From: Agapetus fuscipes
Taxonomy: Eukaryota; Arthropoda; Insecta; Trichoptera; Glossosomatidae
NCBI GenBank assembly: GCA_951799405.1
Contig: OX637351.1
Coordinates: 3,132,251 to 3,196,250 of the forward strand
Reading direction: 5' to 3'
DNA length: 64,000 bases
The position numbers and the translations under genes are program-made. The notes beneath the pieces were generated by a model, which was not told the origin of the DNA, searched no databases, and worked only from the letters and a program-made list of their open reading frames with translations. Position 1 is the first letter of the stretch. Every line of letters starts with the position of its first letter. Below, one piece after another: positions 12,101 to 24,100 of this stretch.

Positions 12101-15100
12101 AAGATGACCAATGGTAAACTAAGCCCTAAATGTAATCCTAATCTAATCTAATCTAGGATCTCTAAAGACCATCTTGATATTTCTCCTTGGGAACTGTATT
12201 TGGCTGCGGCATGATGCGGCTGATGGAAGTGTTGAGGTCCTGTTGCTTGTTGTTGTTGGTGCTACCAGGTTTATGAGATATTGTGGTGCAGTCCCACGCA
12301 GAGTCTTGAACACCAGCAAGCCTATTTTGAAATGGATTCGTTCCTTCATCTTCAGCTAGTGAAGAGAGCTAAAGATTTTAAATTATGATTACAGTCCGTG
12401 GAAAGAGAATAATAATTTTCTCTATGTTTCGTCAGAGTCATATCCGACGTCTTCAGGAGGCGTGTGTCTTCTACGAAGAAGAATCACAAACTGATGAATT
12501 GTTGTTTTTTGCTCGTAGTCAAATTTGTAGGTACATTTATTGACCTTCGGTGATGCATTCATAGATGTCGCAATAGCCCGACCACAACCTTTTTCATCCT
12601 CCTAATATTAATATTTATTACTTCTAGGAAAAGCCATCTACAGCCTGAACGGAATCTCCAACAACAACAATGAGTCTGAAGAGAGACTGAACGTTGAGAC
12701 TGCCTCTCCTGTTGAGCCCATACAACTCAGTAAGTCCTCTGAAGATGAATTATCTAAATACATAGGAAACTAGATTATCCATGGTTCTCTATGCCACGGT
12801 ATTAAATAACTGAAATAAGTCTCCAAGTCAATCAAAAATCTTGTTAACTATGATTTAAAGTTAAAAAGGCACTAAAAACTGCACATGCTAAATGACAGTT
12901 TCTACCGTAAAGTATGGTGGAGATGGCAGCATTGATGGAGCAGTCACTTCAAGCAATGTAGATTTTTGCAGAGGAATGGGATTCTACAACAATCAAGCCA
13001 CGTCCCCTTTAACAATTACTAATAAATAGACGCAGCCTTTCCTACAAACTTCAGAAGTGAGCAGAGCTCCGAACTTCTTCAAGAAGTATCAAAAAGAAGA
13101 AAAAGAAAAACTTGACTTATAGGTTGGTATGCGACTGAACACCCATGCCATAAAAATGGTTCACTTTGCCAATGTCACCCCTGTTTCATGGAAGGATGGC
13201 AAGAGTTGCAGGGTGTATGTCCATTTAAGATTTGATTTTTATGTTGTAGGTTCACATGCGGCATTTGCAAGCGCGAACTTGTACGCGTCTGCTTGTCAGA
13301 ATGCATATGATGGGAATCTCCTATGTACAGTGCCAGTTTAAGGGGGGTCCGCAGTGCCCGCAGCGTACAGGGCCCCAAGGCCCAAGGGGCCCCGCGGGGA
13401 CCCTTTTGGGTTAATTTTTTTACAGTACTTAGCTCCTCTTGAAAAAAAATTAAAAAACATGAGAAATAATTCTTCACAATAAAAAAAAATTAGATAGGTA
13501 TGTACTTTTGAAAGAAATTACAAAAAAAATTATACCTATTGCAAAAAATTGTTTTAAATAATAAAACCACGCTGCACGCCAAACCAAAACAATAACAAAC
13601 CAGCCTAGCACTTTTGCGTAGGTATTTCGATTGTCATTAAATTGTGTTGTGTAACTAATTGTGGGCATGAGCAGTGTTGGACCCTACCCAAAATAGCTTA
13701 AAATGCCTATGTAACATATCTTTGCAACTTAGATTAGATTAGTTTAGAAGCATTAGATTAAGCGCCCTTGGGGTGGCTAGTAAACGGCGCCATATAAAAA
13801 TTGGCCAATTATTATTATTATTATTAAGAAAACACTATGGGCCATGGTGAAAGCCCGATAACACAAATCAAGCATCTGAATCCTGCCGTGAAAGCCTAAA
13901 AATATATCAGCAGGATGTTTTGGAAGTAAAACACATTGTAATTTATTTATTTATTACAACAACATACATATTTATCTATCCGCCTATTTTTAATCCGAAA
14001 ATCTCATCTTAAGATTGACTCTCAATTGAGTTTACTCCATTTCCAGACCTGTTCTCCGAGCTGATCCTCTCGTTCTCCGTGATATCCAACATGAGGAGCA
14101 TCTGTGACCAGACGGTGGGCGCGGACACCATCCCCACCATCCACGGCCTGCGCAGCATCTCCATGGCCTGGGTCATCCTGGGCCACACCTGCATTGTGGC
14201 CTTCAAATACTCCGACAACACAGAACTGAGGAAGGTGGTGGAGAAGGAGTTCCTCTTCCAGACCGTCACCAACGGCGCCTTCAGCGTGGACACATTCTTC
14301 TGCATCAGGTTACACTATATCATATTTCAAAGTTCATTTCAAAGTCCGGGCAATAGCTCAGTTGGACAGTTGGTAGAGTGCTTATATTTCATGCCGAGAG
14401 CACGAGTTTGATTTCCACCGAAGATGCCCAGAGTCATAATGAAAGGAGACCTTGTATGAAAAAGGTTATGACTCTGGATGAAATGAAAGGAGTATGTAAG
14501 GACAGGAAGGAATGGCGGCTAATCTGTAATGTGGATTTGTAATGTTGGCGGCTTGTTTATTTATTTATACATTCATGATAATTTTATGTATACATATTGA
14601 CTTTTTTTCCTATAGATTTATTTTTTAAGGTTTTGTTGTTTTTGTATAGTACACAAATGTTATTTATTATTTGTATTCCTTGACTAATAGGTTGGTATGA
14701 GGCTGACCACCCATGCTGTAGAAAATGGTTCACTTTGCCAATGTCACCCCTGTTTCAGGGAAGGACGGCGAGAGTTGCGGGTGTATGTCCATTTGAGATT
14801 TGGGTTTTTATATTCTAGGTTCACATGCGGCATGTGCAAGTGCGATCTTGGATGTGTCTGCTTGTGATAATGCATATAATGTGAATCCCCAATGCTACAT
14901 ATCTTTGCAACTTAGATTAGATTAGATATACTACTTAAAATGGCACAACTGCGAATTTTGTCATTTTTGGGGATTGAACTTTTGATGAAAATTAATACAA
15001 AAAATTGTTTTGTTTCAGTGGTATCCTGGTATCCTTCCTGTACTTCCGCACTAACGCCAAAGGAAGTCTTGACAGACTGACCCAGGGAACTAGAGGGTTC

Positions 15101-18100
15101 ACCTCAGGAGTCCTGCAGTTCATCGGACTGCTGGCTTACAGATTTGCCAGGTAAAATTATAACTACAAACATTCATTTCACCATATTTAGACCAGTCTGT
15201 ATTTTTTTTTGTGAAATAGCTAAGCAATCCACGGTTTCACCGAGTCAGGTCTTTACTTTTTAGAAAATTCAAGACCCAAACTCAGGCCCGCCGCACAGAG
15301 TCAGGATGAGATGGGAGTCACAGGACTTACGACCTGTCTTTGGTTGGTTAAGGATCCTTTCCTCATGAGAACATTGGGATTCGAACCCGAGCTCACGGCA
15401 TAGAATGCAAGCACTCTACTAACTGAGTTGACAACGGTGTGAGAAATGATTTCCTGTTTCGGTGTTTATTTCAACCCCACCGGCATGGTTTACTCGGCCT
15501 TCACAAGAAATGAGTACCAGCAACTTCGGGAGCAGGGAAACCCCCAGTTTAACTGAAGTGTTTGGCGTAAGGCCCGCCCTTTACCTGTAAAAATAAATAG
15601 GTTCCACTCGCCACGTACAAAACTTTTTTATTTGTGTTCTACTCATAAGGTCTACTCATGAGATGGTCCTGGACCATTAAATGGCGCCACAGGAAAGAAA
15701 TCATCCATCATCATCATCATCATCAAGGTAGGTCACCTATTGCACTCACCGCGTGACCTTGAAAGATTAAAGCCATTAATGTTGTTGCAGACTGACAGCT
15801 CCGTACATGTTCATGCTGGGAGTGGTGGAGGTTTGCTCCAAGTGGTTCCACCACAACTCGGTGTTTGAGCCTCCCACCCAGGACCACATCAACTGCCCCG
15901 ACTACTGGTGGAGGAATGTTCTCTATATCAACACTCTGTTCCCTGTGGAACAGATGGTAAGACTTATTGTATCAGGCTTATTTATTTTTAATTACAAAAT
16001 ATGATAAGAGAACACCGTTTTTGTGTGTGTCACATCTCAAAGGCCCTCTCCGATCACGGATAAGACTTATTAAAAAGGTGTGTCTTGAGTACTCTGCGAA
16101 ATACACCCAGAGATTTACGGGGCTATTCTTAGGCATTTTAGTTGCCCGTTGAGCCCACGTTTTGACAAACTAATGATGCATTTGTATGAAGACCTGTCGA
16201 TCCAAGATGCCCGTAAGTGAACAGCTGATTACAGTCTTCATACAAAAACTATCAAAATTTGGTAGGTAAGAATGACCGTTGTCATGAAACTTCCAGGCGA
16301 GGCATCATTAGTTTGTCAAATCGTGGGCTCAACAGGCGACTAAAATGTCTAAGAATAGCCCCGTTAGAGTTTTTCACTCCGGGTGGCAGTCTGCTCCACT
16401 CCACCGGACTTGCAACACGGAAAGTGCGGTCTCTGAAATTTGTACGAATCTGTGACGAAACGACTGCTCCATCGCCCGCGGATCTGAGTGTCTGCCTCCT
16501 TACACCCATCTCAACAGGCGAAATCATATCAGTCAGAAAAGGTGGAGCCAAGCCATTGATGGCTTTATATACCATCAGACAAACACGGTAGACCACCCTC
16601 TCCGGGAAACGAATCAAATGTAGTTTTTTCAACTGCCACTGCAATTACCCTATTTTATAATATGACAAAATTCAATAGTAGGTATATTATATTTTTAAAG
16701 TCTCATATGTTGTGTTCTAGTGCATGCTGTGGAGCTGGTACTTGGCTGATGACTCCCAGTTTTATGTGATTGGTGCTGTCATTCTCATCTTAGCAGCAAG
16801 GTATCCATATCTTCATTATTTTATCTACTTTTCCCTTAAAATTAAATTTATGCTTTGTTTTTCTAAATTTAATTTAATACGTCTAATACTCAATTTAAAT
16901 ACCTTTCCCCCTAACATAAAATATTTTTGCATAAATTCTGCATCATCACATAAATAGAAAAATGTAAGGAAGATGTGACAGCAACTCTAGGGAGTGATTT
17001 AGTTTTCATACATATTTTCTATTATTGCGATGGTACAAATATAATATGCAATATTTTATATGGGGGGTACTTTGCAACTTAGATTATAGATTAGGTACAT
17101 GCAACATAGTAAGCGCGAATGCAATATATCTTTGCAACTTAGATTTTAGATTTCTTATTATACCTACTTAGATTATTTTCACAAGTTAATTTATTGTATA
17201 ACTGAAATATTAGTTTTCTATCCCCGACTATTTATGTGTACCTACTTAACACCCATCGTATTTTTCAAGCCAATTTTTTCACAAGTTCACTTATATACTC
17301 ATTTATCATTTATATAAAATTTTAAGTACAAGTAAATCCCTTACAAAATGTGTTAAGTTCCAAGTTCATTTTTCATATCATAATATCATTCAGTTTTCCA
17401 TACTAAATTCAAAGCTTCAAAAAATTGTCGCTAGATGTCGTTGCTGCACACATCAACACGTACGCTAAACTACACATTGATTACATATAATCCCTAGCAA
17501 GTGCACTACTCGGCATACTTACCTGGCGTAGGGGATACCGTGATCAATAAGGCGGTTCCCCCAGGGCGAGGCTCTTCCATTGCACTTCGGTTGGGCTGAC
17601 CCTTGCGATTATCCCTAATGCGGATAACTCGGGCGCGTAATTTTTGGTAGTCGGGACTGCGTACGCGCTGTCCCGAACCTTTCTCTAATATGATTACTGC
17701 GAAGAAAAGTGTCGTCCACGGTGATGATATGTACGTGTGACAAGTGCCACGCGCTCTAGTAAGGATGAATTAAATATAAACACGAATACAATAGTTTTTA
17801 TAGCTCCTTCGGAGTTCGGACTGCTATAAAGTAAAAATTATTATAAGGTCGATATATTGTGCCAAAACTGTTTATTTTTTTTTCATGTTTCGAATATAAT
17901 ATGCTAATTATTGTATTTTAAAAAAAAAACCTAATCTAATCTAAGTTGCAAAGATATGTTACATTGGAGATTCACATTACATGCATTCTCACAACCAGAC
18001 ATGTACAAGTTCGCGCTTGCACATGCCTCATGTGAGTTTTGCGGCAAGTGTGCAGGAAGCCACTTGACTGAGAACTGCACATCTAATAAAAAAATATGTA

Positions 18101-21100
18101 TAAATTGTTATCACTTGAATAAGAGAGACAAAGTTATCACATTTGAAGACCATGATGCTTTAGATAAAATTGCATGCCATTCTTATTTAAATTATTATAA
18201 GAATTTCTTGAATGATATTGATTTTATAAAAAAAAAAAAAAAAAATTGACTAATCAAAATGATCAGAAACCAAAATATTGTAAATATATTACAAATTAAT
18301 TTGGCTAATTTAAAAAAAAAAAAAAAGCTTCAGCTAATTTATTGGAATATATATCAAGAAACAATGTTGACATAATGGCAATACAAGAACCCTATCTAAC
18401 AAAATTCAAATTCAACACAAAAATGGAAATTCCAATCGATTCAAATTCAACACAAAAATCGGTTCAAATTTCAATCGGCTTGGATATGAATTAAATTCAA
18501 GTGAAAGAAAATGAGAGTGTAGTGTATAATAATAAAAAATAAATAAATAATAATAATAATAAAAAAGATGTATGTATAATTATTACTTTGTAAATTATAT
18601 TTAGTGTGGTATACTATATAAGTGGTACACACGAATAAACTCCCCCCCATTAGGGTTACTAATGGGGGGAATGAAAAAAAAAAAAAAAAAAAAAAAACAT
18701 GCCTCATGTGAGCCTACATAATCTCAAATGGACATACACCCTGCAACTCTTGCCGTCCTTCCCTGTAACAGGGGTGACATTGGCAAAGTGAACCATTTTT
18801 GCAGCATGGGTGGTCAGCCGCATACCAACCTATAAGTCAAGGAACATACACGACAAATTACATTTTTTAAAGCAATAAATAATAATATAAATCGACATCA
18901 AAAACTAAAACATAAAACAAATTTCACTTTAATAAACCTTGATTATTGTAGTAAAAAATAAGTTTTCCTATAAAAGAGTACATGTTAAATAATTTTTTGA
19001 TTTATAGAAGAAGTTTAAAGTTTTTGTATTTCTTTTAATAAATAAAGGCGTATAAGAAAATTATCTTTATTTTTATAATTCTGTTAAATATGTTAATAAA
19101 TAATCACATAAAATTTATTGTAAATAATTGATAAACCTCGGTGCGTCAATTTTAAGCATGAGTATTTTTCTGTACTATTTTTCCGTACAATATAATTATC
19201 TTTCCAGGGTTAAATTGTTTTAAAAACACCTAACAATTTACTATTCCAGTCACTTCAAAACCGCGGCCTCCACCCTCACTGTGTTCCTGGTCTCGTCGTG
19301 GTTCACCACGGCATACATCGCCTGGTCCAACAACCACATGCCGTCCACGGACGATCCCCTGGCACTGTTTGACAAGATCTATGACAAGCCGTGGACGAGG
19401 CTGGGGCCATACCTGGTGGGCATGGCGGCTGGATGGCTGCTCTTCAAGACCAACTGCAGAATGAGGATGTCCAAGGTTCATAACATGCCTTTCTTGCTCC
19501 GGCTCCACAACCCTCGAGGACTCTCTGTCTTTTGCTGCTTCCCTCCATAAAGTAACTGTAGCTCTGTCTCCGGTGACTAAAGGTCCATCCAGTCTTACAA
19601 CAACTGGGTCTTGCCACGGCCGTAGCTAGGGGGGGGCATTGTGGGGCAATGCCCTACCTTGAAATCACAATGCCCTACCTTAAAAATACCAAAAACTAAG
19701 ACAAATTATTATAATTAAATTGTAGTCCGGTCGATAGCTCAGGTGGTAGAGTGCTTGCATTCCATGCCAAAAGCTCGGGTTCGAATCCCACCGACGCGAT
19801 GGTGTCAGAAATGATTTCCCGTTTCGGTGATTATTTCAAAAACCCAAAATAAAATACCGGCAAGGTTTACTCAGCCTTCACAAGAAATGAGTACCAGCAC
19901 TCTCGGGAGCTGGGAAACCTCCACTTCAACTGAAGTGGTTGGCGTAAGGCCGGCCCCCTTACCTGTAAAAATAAATAGGTTCAACTCGCCACAAGCGACC
20001 CCTTCGGGGATAACGCGGCAAGAAGTTACACTATATGTGTAGCTTAGTTGCGTTTTTTTTTTTTTTTTTTGCGTTTGTTCATAGTTTGAGATAAAAAAAA
20101 AAATGTGTCCTAAATTGTGACTTGAGTCGTAAAGAGGATAAAATGGAAAATCCATTGCAAGTTTTGTACAGGCAACGAGAGGCGTTCAAAGATACATACG
20201 AACTTTTTGCATCTGTGGCGACCATAGGATGTAGCACTTGCAGTTACCTGTAACCAATGCTGCCCTACCTCAAATTCGACTCTAGCTACAGCCCTGGGTC
20301 TTGCTTGAGAATTGGCGCTTTCTACAGCGACGAGCAAGCTCACAAAGGGCTCTTGAGGTGGGATACACACAAAAACAGCGCTCACCAAATTAACCAGCCT
20401 AATATTATTATTATTAATTGTTGATATTTGTCCTCCAGTTTGTGGTATTCCTTGGCTGGCTGCTGTCCACGCTGCTGCTGCTGCTGCTGGTGTATGGTCT
20501 GTACGAGGCCCGGCTGAGTCCGCTGGCCGCCGCTGCCTACAGTTCCCTGTCACACACTGCCTGGGCCATCGGGATAGCCTGGATTGTGGTGGCTTGCTCG
20601 ACGGGATACGGAGGTATTTTTTTTTTTAAATCCTGTGCGGGAGACTCCCTAGATTCTAGAGACTCTAGGGGCCTATGACGCTTGTTGTAGTGCCGCAGAG
20701 GTGTACGAGCTTGGTCGTCGCTACAAAGCGCCATTACTCAAGCAAGACCCAGTTGCTGTAAGGCTGCATGGACCTTAATGACCGGTCTTTGGTAAAGGTT
20801 TATGATTTTTTTTAACCCAGCGAAGAGCATATTTGGAAATATACTTAAATGGTATATTTTTTGTGCTCTGCCGGGATCCGAATCCACAACCTTCTATTTA
20901 CGAGTCCGAAGTGCTGTCACTGGACTACGGACCGGTCCTTCTTCTCTTTTGTCCAAAGGTCCAGTGCCCAAGGAGATAGTGTAAATCAACATAATGCTGG
21001 AGAGATTTTTTCCGTGATCTGTTGCCGTAGTCTATGGGAGCTGGAGCTTCATGACGTTTCTTCTTCTTCCAACTTTCAGCTCCCATAGACCACGCAACAG

Positions 21101-24100
21101 ATCCAGGAAAACATCTCTCCAGCATCATCAGCCAGCCGTGTAAATCTAAAACTCTTAATCAAGATAATAATAAGGGCCTATTCAGCCGACGCATTCTGCT
21201 CGAATTGTCTATAGATTAATGATAAAGGAAAAACAGTTTTGTTTTCGATTACGTGAGTATATTTTTATAAACCACAACCGGTTTCGCAAAATATACTCAC
21301 GTAATCGAAAACAAAACTGTTTTTCCTTTATCATTAATGATGAACGATTACAAAGTTAATGCCTCTACAATCAATAAAATTGTCTATAGATTATTTATGG
21401 GACAAACTGCATGAGAGCTTTCATTCACTTCCATACATTCCTGCCATCCTGACGACTCCAGCCAATGAAACAATTATTATTTGTGAAAGTGCTTTTTAGT
21501 GACAAAGTGCAGGTCTGGCCATTTTCTTCCTATTTCAATTTCCCATATTACGGATGTTACTGACCGTGGAAAGAGAAGAACAATTTTCTCTTTGTTTCGT
21601 CATATCGGACGTCTTCAGAAGGCGTGTGTCTTCTACAAGGAAGAAACACGAACTGTTGAGTTATTGTTGCTTGCTCGAGGTCGAAGTTTGTTGATACATT
21701 TTTTGACCTTCGGTGATGCATTCATAGATGTCGCAATAGCTCCACTTGTACAGAAGACACACGCCTCCTGAATGACTCTGACGAAAGGTAGAGAAAATCA
21801 TTCTTCTCTTTCCACGGCCAGTAACATCCATTTTTTTTTTCATTTCAAAAAATGTCTAACGACCGTAATCATAATTTAAAATCTTTGATTTCCATATTAC
21901 GTTATATAATAAACCTTCTTTTATCAAAGCATGTTTTAATTATGCAACCTTTGCCAAAATAGAATAAGCAATACCAATAGAAAATAATCCCCAAAAGAAA
22001 ACCCTGACTATGATGATGATGAGAGCTAGTCGGAAGTTAGTATCCTAGATCCATTCTGGAGGTACCTCTCAATCATTCTTTCTAAAGAAGTAAACCTTCT
22101 TATTGTACTCCTTAGTTCTTTCAGTCTTATATTCTTGGATATTATTCGGAGATGGCGGACCACTGTATTGAAAATGACCACTCGTTTAATAATGACGGTG
22201 TCAGGGTTCTCCATTCCGGATGCAAGGGCAGACAACTCATTGCCCTCGAAACTTTAGAAATCCATAAACACAAAAGTTCTAATTCTTATAGTTTGATCAA
22301 TGTTCAAATTCCTGCTGCTTCACCTTTGTTATTACCTATTTGCACCTCTTTGTCGTAAATCAATATTTTTATTTCTCTATGGTTTTTGTATAGTCAATTT
22401 TGTAATAGTTTCCTCTTGATAATGACGTGAACAAGTCGAAAGTACGCGAGGTGAAATAAACTCTCAATTTGTGAAAATAAAACGCTGTTTTTTAAGCTTT
22501 TATAATTTCTTATATTATATTCTCGTTTATAACCATCAATACATAAGAACTAGATGGGCGAAGAAAGCAATCCTTTGAGAATTAGGAATGCGCTAACCCA
22601 CTCATCATACAAAAATCCAAATTCAGTCCAACTTTCCAACTGTCAACTGGTGTGTTAATTTGAAAAGAAAATAATTTTTTATAAAATGTGGAATAATATT
22701 TCAAAAACTATTTTATATGATTACGTTCATAAAGTTTATTTTTCATTTCGAAATATTTTGCTCACAAAAGTGTCAGCCATTTCTAGAACTAGTGATGTTC
22801 AAGTATGCAGGTACTTGCTTATTCAAGTATGTCGCTTCTATGCTCGCGGTTATAGATACTTGTGAAAATCATCCCGTACAAAATGAGGTTGGAAAATTTT
22901 TGAATTCGGAATTTATCATATTTTCATACTTTCAACAACACTAGTAATAAATATCGTTGCCATAGTGATTTCATGGGTTTCTATGGTGATATGAACATAG
23001 ATTAAAGACGGAGTAGAAACACGTTGCTTACAGAGAAAATGACAAAAACATTTCATATGGCGTGAACGAGACAGCACTATAAACTATGTATGGTGTCACA
23101 GATGGTGCATCATGTCGATTGGAACTAAATTACATTCATAGCCCCTCCATTGAATTACTATTTACCTCCATTATTACAACGCTCTCATTCATTATCATAT
23201 TTCCAGGTTACATTAACTCCCTGCTATCAGCCACCATCTTGTATCCATTTTCAAGAGTCACGTATTGCGCGTACCTGGTGCACCCTGTGGTCATCAGGTT
23301 CCTGGCCATGCATTTGGACCACCCTATACATCTGGGCAAGGATATGATGGTAAGATGTTATCTATTTTATTCCCAAATTACAATCTATTTGAAGTGTCCT
23401 TTTACTAAATTATAAAAAGAATGCTTTGGCGTAAATTCTAAAGACAAAAAAGTTGCAAAGATTTATTGACATGATTGGCTTTTGAGGCTTATAAATAATG
23501 CACAACTATTGGCAGACAGATGTAAGTTCGCGTTTACACATGCTGCATGTGCACAAAAAAAACAAACCTCACATGATCACAAATCTTGCAACTCCTGCCG
23601 CCCTTTTGAAACCAGGCTGGCATGGGCAAAAGTCATTACATTTTCTTAAGTTTTCACAGCATTGGGGTCAACGTCATATCAACTATTACTCAAGGAAATA
23701 AATATTTTGTTATTACTTATATTAGTTATTGGTCACAAACCATCGTAGTCATAAAAGCTATAACTAATTTAAAATTATGTGCTAAGACCATTTAACCTTT
23801 TCCCTTCTGAGTATTCTGGCTATAAGAATGCCCCCAGTATGGAAAACTTTTTCTAGCACATTTTTAAAACATTTATTGTTTCCTACCTTAATTGATTGAC
23901 GACATTTGTGAAAAAAACTATGTGCACAGTCACATGTATTAGTTATTCAAGAACAACAATCACAAAGGTTTAGCTCATTTCACTCGCAAACTTTTAAATA
24001 CTTGAACACAGATGTCAGGGATAAGTTCAAAGTTGGATGACGTCTATGATTGACAGCCGCACTGTATGCAAGTTTACACTTGACGCCTATGCTTGTCACC

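Larger units (their letters stand above)
19571..20375 (+). repeat. SINE-B split by a hAT element
   Basis: SINE-B reads 19571-19614 (GGTCCATCCAGTCTTACAAC, CTGGGTCTTGC) and resumes at 20297 (GGTCTTGCTTGAGAATTGGC) to about 20375. The interruption is the hAT element at 19615-20296. Confidence 0.7.

Noticed and set aside
19724..19800. tRNA gene (good A and B boxes)
   Set aside because: No pairing acceptor stem, and the same head recurs in about ten dispersed copies with the same 250-bp body: a SINE.
20110..20553. 147-residue minus-strand ORF
   Set aside because: Spans a hAT end and the antisense of an NRF-6-like exon; no domain.
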